From Hemibagrus wyckioides (taxonomy: Eukaryota > Chordata > Actinopteri > Siluriformes > Bagridae): DNA of 64,000 bases. The DNA lies in NCBI RefSeq assembly GCF_019097595.1, contig NC_080720.1, forward strand, positions 20,671,352 through 20,735,351. The letters run 5' to 3'. Positions within the stretch are counted from its first letter, which is position 1, and every line of letters begins with the position of its first letter. The translations under genes and the position numbers were made by a program. Of the stretch, positions 45,242-58,069 are shown piece after piece. The notes under the pieces are model-generated. The model was not told where the DNA came from, did no database searches, and saw nothing but the letters and a program-made list of their open reading frames with translations.

Positions 45242-46515
45242 TTGTTCAACCTCTACATTCAACACCATGCTGTTGAAACAAACTTTGAGCAAGAGTTCTG
45301 TGAGCTTTTTGACCCAGAAATGGGACAAGATGCTGGAGAAAGACAGCTAAAACTTAAACAAGGTAAATTATCTGCTGCTAGCTTTTCATTAATGTTTTGT
45401 ACTTTGGGTGCAGAGAGAGGAGTATGTCAAGGCCTCAATGACACTCCAAACCAAACTGGCTTGCAGAGATGATACCAGTGCTTAAATTGGACAGCTCACT
45501 GTCCAAACAGACAACTTGATTAAATCCCATAATCCCACTCACTGCTCTAGAGTGTCTCTCTACCAGGAACAAGCCAGAACCCATGGAAGTAGCTCAAACT
45601 ATTCACTGTTCAGAAGAGAAGGAACACCATAAACACCTGGACTTGTATTTTTTTATTCTGGAAATAAAGGACATCTTCATGCAGCTTGCACTCTCAGATC
45701 AGAAAACAAGGATCATGATCAGGTGAGCCACAACTCTCATAACTCCCATGATTAATAAATCCCTGCCCTTGTCAGTAGACTAATGTATAGGTGATATGCT
45801 GAACAGCCCTCTCACAGAAAAAAAAGTGAATGCAAAACCTCTGGATGACTCCCCACTAGGTAAAGTGATAAGGCAAGTGAGAAGGTAAAGTGAGAATGTA
45901 AATGAATTATTACTCTCGAGATGCACACAGGCCTTTCAAAAGGAGAGACACTTTCATTCATAATAACCAAATCACCACAGTCCTGTAGTCTTGGTGTCCA
46001 CTGGTTAACCATACATGATCCAGTCGTCTTGTGGAAGATAGGGGATAGGTTATCCTGGAATGCTACCTACTACTTGAATTGGGTATTCAGCATAACAAAG
46101 ATTTCGCTAGGCTTAAGATTGTGCTATTGAGCTACTAGCAAGCACTTCTCCTTTTCTAAAGGCCATGACTAACCCATTTTGCTCCTAGAAACCAAAGCCG
46201 TGGAAGAGTACATTGCTGACACTTTGACCCAAGATTACATATACCCATCCATAGTACCTGCTGCTGCAAGTTTGTGGAAAAGAAAGATCATGGACCCAAG
46301 CTACAGTAAAGTATCACTACCCTATAGTGCTGGTATCATCCACCATAAAACAGGTAAGAGGAGCCAAATACTGCACTAAACTTGATCTTCACAGTGCATA
46401 CAACCTGATCTGCATTAGTGAAGGTTCAGTGGAAGACGGCTTTCGTTACCAACACCAGACACTACAAGTAACAGGTTTTCATATTCTCTCTTTAAAGCAT
46501 TTACCTGCAATTTTG
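45242..46515 (+). mobile_element. Ty3/Gypsy relic, gag and RT N-terminus, + strand
   Basis: An open stretch at 45242-45472 reads FEQEFCELFDPEM and DAGERQLKLKQGKLSAASF, gag words of chromovirus-like (sushi-type) Gypsy elements. Near 45575-45600 is EPMEVAQT, the usual end of that gag. From 46180, ETKAVEEYIADTLTQDYIYPS is followed by PAAAS (RT fingers), and near 46355-46420 by AKYCTKLDLHSAYNLICISEG (palm, first catalytic Asp). Protease, the YxDD motif and everything after are absent, and there are frameshifts. It may be the 5' half of the same insertion whose 3' half is at 51945-53860. Confidence 0.85.
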
Positions 46516-47030
46516 TGAGTGTTTGACTATGCCTTGCCATGACCACTGCCTGTTTTTGTCCCAATAAACCTTTCACACATGGATCATTAGTCTGTCTCTG
46601 AATCCCATTTTACAAATGGAATGAACGGATGCCAAGCACTAAAATAATAGGAGGGCAGTTTATTGCCAATATTTTGCTGCATACATATTTGTAATTCTAT
46701 TTTTTTTTCTATCAGTCACAGGTAGTTATTTGTGCATAGAACTTAATGTAACCACTAATATACTGTTTGTACTGCATTTTGGTCATGGAATTGTAATATT
46801 CATTGAATACAGGTTATATAAAAATGCTTTTAATTTAAAGGAACAATACTAATAATTATTTTTTTCTGAATTTAGTAGTTGTGTCTAGTGCTATTCAATA
46901 TTTTTTATGTGCATTTAAGGCACAAGACATAATTTCAGAGTGACATACTGTATAATATTTGTTCAAAACTATCAAATGTTAGACTTTGATTTGAATTACC
47001 TGAGTCAATCAACAAAGAAACAAAAATTAC
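46516..47030. other. Gene-free AT-rich DNA
   Basis: Nothing recognised. Confidence 0.4.
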
Positions 47031-47039
47031 ATTTCAGGT

Positions 47040-47450
47040 CAGAATTGTGCGTAACCAACACACCTCTGTTTCAGGCCAATTCCATTCTGCACACACCTAG
47101 CAACCTCTGAATAATGCTTAGGTCTGTAGATATGTCTGCTCTGGCACTTAGCTGGTAAAATTAACTTCCCCTAGATAGTCTGAACAGCTGAATCACTAGC
47201 ATCCTTCAAATCATTTCTAAAGCCCTACCTCTTCATGAAGTACTTAAATTTATTATTTATTTAAAAATATGTATTGTCTGTGTGCATTGCTTACAATGTT
47301 ACTTCCTTAACAGAGTTTGTTTTGAGATAATGTTGATAGTTTATGACCTAGTGAACCCGCATCAGGATGTTTTCATTGATTTAGACTTCAACTCACGTCT
47401 GTAAGTCGCTCTGGATGACAGCGTCTGCCAAATGGCATAAATTTAAAGGA
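47040..47450 (+). mobile_element. LINE-like 3' tail
   Basis: GCCCTACCTCTTCATGAAGTAC, then GTAAGTCGCTCTGGATGACAG and GCGTCTGCCAAATGGCATAAA: the 3' end common to many fish LINE/SINE copies. It shares its tail with the SINE-like repeat ending near 17690. No LINE coding sequence. Confidence 0.65.
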
Positions 47451-48080
47451 CTGAATACTGATATACATAATTTTGGTCTTAAATCCTCACTAAATGTGCT
47501 TAATTATAATTATGGACCATAGTTAATACATCTCCTTGCTAATAAGGATAGAAGGAGTAAGAAACTACTATTTTATTAGCCTTTATTCAAGAATCCTGCA
47601 TTGCTGGCTCCTAGAGCAGCCATGATTTATATAAATACATCAGTGTAGTTTTTTGCCCCTCTTCCCCTCATTCACAACATGTTTCTTGTGAAAACAGTGC
47701 CCTGTGACTGTTATATGAGACTTATACGAGTGCCCTGTGACTGATGCTAAATCATGCTAGACTGAATTACCCTGGACTTCCCCCCAAAAATTGTGTGTTT
47801 TCCTGTTGGGCTGTTTATGATGGCAGGTTGATGCATTTCTGCTTAAAGGGGAAATTTACTGCTATGGATTTTGTGCAGTCACCATTACAGTGAATCAGTG
47901 TGACCAAGCAGGTGGCCAGCAATTCTTCCAGTGAATTATATTCAGTCACACACCCAATTTATCCCTGAAAACACACTTAACAGGAAACAAGTGGGGAGGG
48001 AAAACAGGACACACACACACACACACATACATCTTTACATTTAAAATTATTATTACATTCAATAGATTGCTGTGGTTTTA
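47451..48080. other. Gene-free DNA
   Basis: AT-rich with a short CA array at about 48010-48028. No exon supported. Confidence 0.4.
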
Positions 48081-48650
48081 ATGTTACATGAAAATTGACA
48101 CGATGACCAAGCTTGCAATTTCATCAGGGGTCAAGAGGAACAGAGAACAAATATACCAAATACAGAAAGCCATAGACTGGTCAGAGTGTCCATGCTGACC
48201 CCTACAACTGGCATGTAAGCATCAGAACTGGACCATGAAGCAATGGCACCAGCAGGAACTATAGGACAAAGTCAAGATATTCACTTTTCCATTTTTCTGG
48301 GAAACCTTAGGATCTGACATTTATGTGGCTGTTACAAGTCTAGCTTTATTAGGTATTCCCTAATGGCAGTGGCCTCTTTCAGCAGGATAATGCGCCCGGT
48401 CACACTGCAAAAATTGTTTAGGAATGGTTTGAGGTACATGACAAAGAGATCCAGGTGTGGACTTGGCATCCAAATTTCCCAGATCTAAATCTGATCAAGC
48501 ATCTGTGCGATGTGCTCGACAAACAAGTCAGATCCTTGGAGACCCCACTTCAACACTTACAGGACTCAAAGGATTGTCTTGGTGCCAAATACCACAGCTC
48601 ACCTTCAGAGGCATTGTGGAGTCCATGCTTTGGCAGGTAGTATTAATTTT
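48080..48650 (+). mobile_element. Tc1/mariner-like transposon relic
   Basis: CAGTGGCCTCTTTCAGCAGG, AATGCGCCCGGTCACACTGC and ATTGTTTAGGAATGGTTTGAGG lead into a stretch translating as WHPNFPDLNLIKHLCDVLDK, which resembles the W-P-x-x-S-P-D-L-N-P-I-E-x-L-W region of the superfamily with key residues changed. The right end is ragged near 48650. Confidence 0.75.
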
Positions 48651-48779
48651 GTGGTTGATTGGTGTAAGTGATACAATAAATTGCATACTTCAGTGAACTG
48701 TGAATTAAAACAGTCAGTAGTATACTGGTAATATAATGGCAAAAAATATATAAATATCTGCATATATTGCAATATGTAC

Positions 48780-49110
48780 ATTCATGCCCAGCCAACCATT
48801 TTCTGTACTACTTTTCCTACACAGGGTCACAGCCTAGGTCTCAGGGGATTAACGACACAAGGTGGGGACAGGGTGTCAACCCATTTCAGGGCACAGTCAT
48901 GCACACACTCACACAGTTTAGAGATGCCAACACATGTTTTCAGAGCATACAACACATGTCTTTGAATTGGAGAATGAATGCAGAATACTCGTAGAAAACC
49001 CGTAAAGCACTGGGAGAAAATGCAAAGTCTGCACACACAGGGTTACAGATATAACCTGGATGAGCTGCCAGTCCTGCTACCTGTGCCACTGTGTCCCGTT
49101 GTTTATTGTT
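48780..49110 (-). mobile_element. LINE-3'-end/SINE-like fish repeat, minus strand
   Basis: Reverse of the family at 7765-8017: AGGGTCACAGCCTAGGTCTC, GGGACAGGGTGTCAACCC, ATGCACACACTCACACAG, ACTGGGAGAAAATGCAAAG. Decayed. Confidence 0.7.
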
Positions 49111-51298
49111 GATAAATATAAAGACAGTCATTATCAGCATTACAGTGAACAGTGGGAATAGAATGAATGATTATTCTGTGAGCCTCTTTCCGTCAAGTAT
49201 TAATGGTTGCATCTCATGGAGCATTATGCTGCACTCCATTCCATTCCATTAGTTTGACTTTACTTTAGATGCATCTTTTGTTTGAATAAGGACAAATTTT
49301 GAAATTGTGAGTATTGGTTTCTCAGCATTTTCAGGGAACAGGTTTTTCTTGACATTGCCGCAGGATGTTCACCTGGAATTTTGCAAAGCTTCCCAATAAC
49401 TGACTGTTAAAAGTGCTATATAAATTACTGGCAACTAAAAATCAGTAAAGACAAAATTTTTCAGGAAGCTGTTTGCACGTCATTTAATTTCGGTCATCTG
49501 AAGTGACCTTCTATTTGGTAACAGAAGCTGTTGGTTGGTCTAAATTAAGCCATTAATGATGATGGCTATGGTCTAAGCCAATTAAGGGGGTATCCAAGTA
49601 CATGAGGCTGCAAATTACTCAGTCTAGTCAGTGACTGTGAAGAAAATGACTGCAGTAGTATGTGATTTGCAGTCTAATACTTGTGTGTCTCTATGCTTCT
49701 GAATCTGTATGTGTGTCTGTTCGTTCATCTGCCCTGGTTCCACTCCCCCTCATGCTAAGTGCTCTCATGTCCCTCTTTAATGTGTTCTGCCTACTATGAA
49801 AAATTTATCCTCGTCTCCTTGGTCGCAGATCATCAAGGTATTCTGCCCTGACTGCTCGGCAGCCCTCTCCTGTGGCCAGAGGGAACAGCTGGTGGAAATT
49901 AAGACACCAGATTGTGTTACTTACACCAGCCAGTGCGACTGATGCTGATGGCTCCAGAACCCAGAATGCAATCTGTCAGCAATGAGGCTCACAGGAGAGT
50001 GTGACCAAATAGGGGTGTCACAGAGAGTGTGTGCATGGAGAGGGGGTGTTCTCTCTTGCCCCCAACTTTAGGTAAGTTACAATGTCCAAAGTCAAAACTG
50101 TGTGTGCTGAGTGAAGGTTATGGTGTTAAAAGTGTACAAGTGCAGTCTGCAACCCGAATTGTTTTTTTCCAAACTCAAGATTCAGAATGATGCATTCTTA
50201 TTTTTATGTATGAAAAACTACAACGTATAAAGCAACTGCGTTTGTATGATAAACACACGTCTTTGTAACATGTACAGTAATAAAACATCTTGCAGTCAAC
50301 TATTATTTGTTATGGTTTGTCTGAATATTTTTGAGATTCTGCCAGCATGTGAAATAAACAGAATTCATTTGAAATGAACAGAATGCATTAGCAGAAAAAG
50401 AGAGTTAAACCACAAACTTTGTGTAACTAATACTTTGTAAACTGTGTAAACATTTCAATAGCTTATTATTTGATGACTACTTTACCACATGCATGCCTTA
50501 CAAACCTTACAGACAGGCCAAACATTTTAGATCGCTAAGGAAGTATCTTTGGCAATCAGAGATATGGAATATAGATATCTTCCTAATTTGTAATCTAATT
50601 TGTCCTAACAGTAATGATGTCATATCTCAACTCAATTTGCTCTCTTAATCCTGTAAATGCAGGTAATGCATTGCATCTTTGCCAAATGGAATCTGGAGCA
50701 TTAATAAGCAGACATGAACTGCTCAGTTATGTGGACAGATTGGTGGCCATCTTTTAATGAGTCAGTAGCATATCAGTGTGTCCACTATCATCTAGTACTC
50801 TGCTTCCTGTTAAACCCCTCCTAGAGAATATGATGTTTCATAATAACTCTGCACAATCAATTAGTTTTTCATTTTTCCTTGAGTTCAAAAGAGAAGCCCT
50901 CATTCCCTTGCTCTTGTGTGAATAGTGAATCACATTTGAACTGTCAGGACAAATATAAGGGCGTGATGGATGACCGTTTTCTCAAAAGTAGACAGTGTGA
51001 CGAATGTGATTAATTTTCTGACACCACGATCTGCTGACAGAATCGTAGGGGAAAATAATCAGCTTGTTTAATGGGATGCGCATGTGCAAGCTCTGAGTGT
51101 GCAGCTTTCATTGCCTCTTTTGATTGGCTCACAGTCATTATGCAAATCACAGAAACTCATGTCATTTAGATGACTCTTTTCAATTTCCAATTAGATTTGA
51201 GGAAGACACAAAAATGGTGAGTTGAAATAACCATTTCTAGTGATAATATTTATAAACCACTAGCTTGTTTTCACCATTGCACTGGTCTCATTGACTAT

Positions 51299-51349
<51 letters not shown>

Positions 51350-51585
51350 TGCTTATAAAATACAACAGTTGATTTGCAATTTGCCTTTTTTTTTCTTTTA
51401 CAAAATATCAAGTTAAAGCAGTTAGTTAAAAATACAGGAGAAAGTTAGTTAAAAATACAGGAGAAAGAATAGGGATAATACTGGAATGAAATAAACTGTA
51501 CAGAATACATGAACTATAAAAATAACATTAGACAGACCTCATAAAATAGAAGCCCAGCTGTACTGATCTTGTAACATCTAGCCCA
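49111..51585. other. Gene-free interval with unique-looking sequence
   Basis: Repeat-poor apart from an AAT array (51299-51348) and a 23-bp tandem duplication (51421-51466). Blocks around 49490-49690 and 51060-51215 are rich in TAAT/ATTA words. A 48-codon frame at 49796-49942 is described in the findings. No exon firmly supported. Confidence 0.4.
51299..51348 (+). repeat. AAT trinucleotide microsatellite
   Basis: About 16 uninterrupted units. Confidence 0.97.
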
Positions 51586-54190
51586 GAAATTTCCCCCATA
51601 CCACCAGAGGGCACATTCTCTTGAATGTTGAATCCTTTCTCCCGTTGTTATTATCATTTCCTGATTAACTGCTAGTTAAAGCACATGGACTTGACCTTCA
51701 TTATGAAGCCTTACAATTTGCCAGCAAATCTTGAGTTCTGAGTCATCTGATCTTTGCCTTGTGACTACATCTACCCTGCCTTACCTCACTACTACATCTT
51801 TTGATATTCTGGATTTGTTTGTATTTCAGGTGTTTGTTTTTCTGGTAATAACCCTGCCTGTTCTGACCTTGAGTGCTGTATTATCTGTTAAGCACAGGAT
51901 GGATTTGATGACATCGAGGCAAGACTGGCAAAAAGATGCAAAGCTTCTTTGGGTATAAAAACCCTTATAGAAGGTATGTCAGGGGATTCAGCACTATTGT
52001 GGCCCCTTTGACTTCTCTCCTCAATGGAAAACCCAGGTGCCTACAACAGGACCCAGAGATGATGAGGGTGTTGAGCACTATTAGAGGTCACAGTGGATGA
52101 CTCTGAGAGTGGAGTCTGAGCCATGTTATCTCAACAACAAATTAACTCAGCTAAACATTTTTCTCCAGAATACTCCCATCTACTGAGAGAACGTATGATG
52201 TGGTTGTTATGTTCATAAATAAAAATAATTAAGCAGAGAACAATATGTACATCTCTTAATATCAACAACTTCACTAATCTCTTTGTTTCATGTACCACAG
52301 CATTTCCAAATACAAATGAACATATATCTACCACAGTGACATCTAAGGGACATTAACAGTAAGGCAATGTAATAGCATTGACAGTACAAGAGAACACAAC
52401 AGTGGGGAACCGGGAGTGGTTGGCAATCAATCAAAATAATGTGTACATTATTCTTTACCCATTTCAAATCCATGCTCACATAATGACCTGCTTAGAAGAA
52501 TAGTAGGGCAGTTGATGTTTCATGTAAATTCTCTCAGCAAATCCAGTTCTGAAACTATTCTTCCAGAGTCCCTCTTTAAAGTCACAGTTCAGTGGGAAAT
52601 TTTGAAGAAGATCCAACAAGCTCAGCAGGATGATCCCACACCTCCAGAATCCCCAGCTATTTGAGTCTGGGTACCTCAGGCCATGCATGAAGAAGTGATG
52701 TGCTGGGTACACACCTACCTTAGCTCTGGGACACCTGGTGTGAATTCTGATGATGAGTTCTGTTTGGTATCACTGAATCAGTACATTAAAAGGTATGTCA
52801 ATGGCTGTTCTGTGTTTTCTTAAACCTAATGATGGCTACCCACAGGCCTTCTGCAACCTCTCCCTGTGTCACAACAAAACTGGCTGCACATAGCCATAGA
52901 CTTCATCACTGATCTCCACAATTCACTGGGCTACACCACCATACTTGCCGTCATTGACCACATCTTTAAGGCCTGCTACCTCATTCCACTGACCAAACTA
53001 TCCATGGCGTCTTTCCAGAGGTCTCCAGGCTCTATGCACTCCCAGAAGACCTTGTTTCAGACCAAGATGTCCATTTCATGTTGCAAGAATAAGAAGGCTT
53101 TTTAAAAGACTTAATATCAGTCTCTCCTCAGATTTTCACCATTAGTCCAATGACTGGACAAAGAGACAGAATCAGATCTGGAGGTTTCTGAGAGCCTACT
53201 GCAAACTACCATGAACAGAACTGGAACAGATATCCTTTCTGGGCTGAATGTGCCTGAAACACCCTCAATCACTCGCCCACAGGTCTCACCCCATTCCACT
53301 GAGTACTGGGGTACCAAACTCCACTCTTTCTGTGGTCTGGGGAATTGTCCAGCGTGCCTACTGTGACTAGAAGAAATAGAAAGAAACACCTTGAATGCAG
53401 TGAATGTTTTCGGGGAGTCATTCAAAAGAGACTAGCAGACTGATGTCAACACCTACACATCAATCTCTACAACTAGGACAGAGACCACTGTCTGAAACTA
53501 CCAGTTTGAAAGGTAAGTCCACAGTTCATTGTTCCGTTTAGAGTAACAAACCAAGTAAACCCTGTATCATAAAAACTTGAATTTCCACAACAGTATAAAA
53601 TGGCACCTACCTTTCACAAATCTCTATTCAAACTCTGTTTATTGTACCATCTTGCCAGGTGATCAAGAATGAACCATTTTTTATTTGAGATTAAGGGCAT
53701 GCCACAAAGCTCTTTGAGTCCAAACAGTTGGCTAATATCTTAGCTATAGACCCGAGGAACATTCCTGGACATGACGTGCCCCTTGTCATTGGCGGGGCCC
53801 TTATAACTTCCACCAAGAACACACTCAGACCCAAAGGAAGACCCCCTGGACAGAGATTTCAGCCTCATTCTCATTCAGACTGCCAGAGGGCAACTTCAAC
53901 CTGGTTTTCAATCTTGTCTTCTTCTGCTGTTTTTCTTATTTCCTGTTGAACTGCTTTTAAAGCACTTGGCCTATGAGTGTAAGCCATGTTTTCTTTAATA
54001 GATCCTTTTCTTTTACTTATTTTTGCCTTTGCATAGCCTTGCCCTGGTGCTATACCTTTTGTTATCATTTTGGATTTGTCTGTATTTCTAGTGTTTTTCG
54101 TCTCATAATGCCTTCCCTGTTCTGACCTTGAGTTTTGTATGTATAAATCTTTTGCAAATTGATCCTTATTGTGACTCCCTGACACAAATG
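51585..54190 (+). mobile_element. Ty3/Gypsy relic, RT thumb to integrase, with LTR-like flanks
   Basis: Two decayed, similar stretches flank the coding part: 51585-51940 and 53860-54190 share GATTT..TTTGTATTTC, TGTTCTGACCTTGAGT and CAGAGGGCA words in the same order. Inside, on the + strand: RRYVRGFSTIVAPLTSLLNG (RT thumb, about 51970-52035); GEPGVVGNQ (RNase H, about 52403); SLFKVTVQWEILKKIQQAQQ (about 52570); VPQAMHEEVMCWVHTYLSSG (linker, about 52665-52735); [27 protein letters not shown] (integrase core with first Asp, about 52890-52945); GLTPF-type words near 53280; and RPKGRPPGQ near 53830. It is frameshifted throughout and non-functional. Confidence 0.8.
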
Positions 54191-55720
54191 TGTTACAGAT
54201 GTATGGAAATGCTAGCCTATAATGATAGATGGCACAATGTCAGAGTGTCAACTTATTGCCCACATGACAACATCTATCTTTAAGAAAATATTTCCCTGGC
54301 AAACCTACATTAGTGATATAGTTTTTGCTGTCAAGGCTCTCGACAAATAAACAAACAGTTGTGTGTGCACCGCTGACACTTGCAATCACATTAAAATCCA
54401 CCGCTGTTCTCTGCCAGCATAGTAATTGCTCTTTTTATGGTGGTAATTATTTCCTCTAAGGTGCAGACTGTTGCACAATGCAATTATACATGTGCTGTCA
54501 TCGCCAGGTTCTGATAGGGGAGGGTGGCTTTTATTCAGGTGTTTGAAGAATACGCTGTGCATATGTAAATAAGTAAGTGTGTATAGATGTGTTTCTACAA
54601 ATGTATTTTTTTATGAATTTGGGGAAAATGTGAATGTATACTGGTGAAAGAACAAAGATAATATTTTCTGGAATGGAACCACTATAGTTTACAGAAGGTT
54701 AGGTGACTGCAAGAACAAAGATTGAGTCACTGTAAGAACATAGTAGTGTAGACACAGTACTTTAAAGTAGTATGGACTGCAGTTTATAAATGAGCCCATT
54801 CTAATATGTTATTGTTTTTAGTAACAGCTTATCCATAGGGATGAAACTTGTATGGTAGACACATATAATCTTTTATCATATAATCTAAGCATAATAATAT
54901 ATAGGTTAAAAATAGAAATATTATTTAACAAAAAATCATTATTATGGTTATGCTTTTTAAAGGATATTTGCTAAAGAAGGATTTAGTACATTTTCTGCTA
55001 CAGGATAGTTGGTTGGTTGGATGGTTGAGTTTGTGGTCTCTAGATAACACGACAAGCTGTGTTCTTTTCTATTACTAAGTTGAAGAGAGAAAAAAGAGAG
55101 GCTGAAGAGAAAAATAGAGACTGTTTGTACTTCTCTCACTCACATTACACAACATTAAAAATAACTATATATGATTTTAAAGGTTATACGTGTTCGTTAA
55201 TATATTGAAAACCACTGCGTTAAATAGTAAAATAGGCATAAAACACTACAGAATGTACTTTGCATCAGGCTCTATGGTGTTTTATTCCTTACACATTATA
55301 GTTACAATATTTTATAAACACAGAGACTTACGAGAGACTTAAGAGACAAACTGTACTGCTTTGTAAACTTTGTTAAGAATTAATGGTTGCATTAATCCTA
55401 TAATAATTTTAATAAATATTATGTAAATGTTATTGATTGTTAAATGTTTAGCTGCTATTAACATTAAATTAATGGCTCAGTGATACACATCTTGTCAAGA
55501 TGCTCATTTCAGGAACCTACTGGCATGAATTTCTTCAAAATAATTAGCTATACATATTAAAATATAATATTAGGAATTATTATTGTTTTGTACATTTGGA
55601 TTGCACATGCATTATTTGGATGTCCACATCAGTGTCATATTAGTATGACCTTTCTGCTCTTCCCTCTTCACCAGATTTCTTATTTCCTTTCTCTTGCTCC
55701 TTACCTTGAATGACCTCATG
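54191..55720. other. Gene-free interval with a strong candidate non-coding element
   Basis: 54370-54535 is unique-looking, mixed in composition and rich in TAATT words. The remainder is AT-rich with no feature recognised. Confidence 0.35.
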
Positions 55721-55741
55721 CCCCCCCCCCCCCCCCCCCCC
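55721..55741 (+). repeat. Homopolymer of 21 C
   Basis: A single run of C, very prone to sequencing error; its true length is uncertain. Confidence 0.9.
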
Positions 55742-55944
55742 AGATGCTACGCTTAGAGAAACACTGTTGCACATGTTCCGGCAACATTTTCCTGATGTTT
55801 GCTCTCATTCTCCCCTAATGTTTCCTTCACAGCTGGTAGGTGTCAAGACATCTGATCAGTTGTAGACATGTAGCAGATGTTCAACTGTGTGAATTTGGAA
55901 AGAAAAAGAAAAAACCTTTGGGGAGGTTAGTGAGGTGCTGGGCT

Positions 55945-55982
<38 letters not shown>

Positions 55983-58010
55983 GTGAGAAGGATTAGCAGT
56001 ATTATATTCTAGAAATTATTATCAGCAAATTATCCCATCAAGAAATTGTTTTTTTCTCATTTTATGCACCTTTTGATTAAGTTCAATTACTTACATAAAC
56101 AATGTAACCTTGTAAATTCTTTCCACTGACCCCAATAACATTCCTTTTCATTTTTTTCAATCTTTATTTATACAGTATTTTTCCTGCTGTGTACCATATA
56201 TGGCATTTATTTTACCAGATCTGTGTTGTGAATAATTGTTAGACATAGTCTTGGACCCTTGACTTTCAATGTCTGCGTGAGCTCCACATTTATGGCATCT
56301 CCTATATTTATTCTCACGGGCTCTCTTTATGAGCACTTGAAGATTTAGTAATCGTAATTCAAACAGATATTCATCCAACGCCTCCCAATTAACCCGCCTC
56401 TCCTCTCTGCCTGACCTCATTTCTAATAGTATTAAACTCTGTCATTGGGGCCCTTGTGGAATTTGTGCGTGAGTGTGTCTTCAGGTGGAAATGACACAGT
56501 GAAAATGAGAAACACTATTACTGATTCAGTTGATTGTTCCAGCTTTTTGTGTTTGTGTAAGTGTGTCTTAGAAAGAATGTGTGCACTTATTCCTGATGAC
56601 AGCTTTAGTTGTTCTTATTGTTCATGAGACCATAGTGTAAAGTGTGGGTCTGCCTCCTTGTGAGGTGATGAGATCAAGTCCCACATCTCCGTATGTGATC
56701 AGTTATATGAGGGGTTATTTCAGTGTTGCATTTTAAGCAGCTAACGATTCATTATGTGATTAGAGCAGATTTTATACAGTATTATAAACTATTTTTACAG
56801 TATTATAAAATACCATGTGATTAATTTTAATTCTGCAATGTTAAAACTCAGCTAACTAAATAAATCTCAGAAATTTGGAATTATTCATTTTTGGAATTTA
56901 AGTCTTTCTTGCTGGAATTTTTTTTACTGGGGGCATACAGCTGTTTAAATTAAACAATGGTGCTGCATCAATTATGTCTAATAGAAAGTAACTGTATTTT
57001 TAAGCTGGGGATTGATCACTGAGCACATTGTATGCGTAATTGGGGAATTAACTTTGAGGAATGGGAGGACAGGTGTCTTTTAGAGGGACTGACAGATGAA
57101 TATTTAGAAGCTTCTACTTAAAATAGCCTATGACGAGATAGAAATTTGGACAACTGTTAGGCCACAATATGTCAGTATATATTGTCTTAAAGTCTACAGT
57201 TCTGGAGGTAATGTGCTGATTACACAGTTGGGTTAGCATAAAGGGAAACGTTCAATGACAAGACATGAGTGGAGATATGACATGAATTAAAATAAAACAC
57301 CAGTGGCCATGAGTGGTATAGTGCTGCAGACTGCTATGTATGCTGTGCGGCAAGGTTTGCAGCACTTGGTGTGACATATGACATTTGAAACTTCTTGCAA
57401 TTTTGGCAATATAGGGGTTAGTTGTTGCCCTATTTTGCTTTGCTGATCTATAAAATGATGTTAGCTAGAGAAAGAGTATGCAATATGACTAAACAGCCAT
57501 GTAACATAACCCAATTTCTGCATAAATCAAAGAGCTACAGCAATATTTACACTGGGAAAGTTGCTTTTATTAAGAGATGGTGCATGCAGCTGCTTAGGTT
57601 GATTTGCTGTGAGGGAATATATCACCTGAGTGATGCTAATCTTTCTTAAGTAAAAGCGTCTGCTACAGTGTCTAGAGCAATGCCATTAATCCCAAGCACT
57701 TACTTTTAACCCCTAATAAAATCGGGGGTACAAATATTTCTTTATGTCTGTGGTCTAAATACCAATGTATATAATTTCTGTATCAAATCTTCAACTCAAC
57801 TTTGAACAGCGCTCTAAGTTTTCATATTTAAGTCATGAAAAATGTGTGTGATTTCCCCAAATCCAGCAGATTATATTTTGCTAATTTTTTCAACTTCCGA
57901 GCAAGAATATATCTTGTAAAAAAAATTAAATGATGTCATATTATACATGGGAATAAGTAGGGTAAAAAGGTGCCTCTGTTAATGGTGAATTGCTCTGACT
58001 TTATTATTTA
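55742..58010. other. Gene-free interval
   Basis: GA array at 55948-55979. The block 56160-56430 is unique-looking and carries an 87-codon minus-strand frame with no known domain (see findings). Otherwise AT-rich. Confidence 0.35.
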
Positions 58011-58015
58011 GATAC

Positions 58016-58016
58016 G

Positions 58017-58069
<53 letters not shown>
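58016..58069 (+). repeat. GA dinucleotide microsatellite
   Basis: About 26 units with one AAA interruption. Confidence 0.97.
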
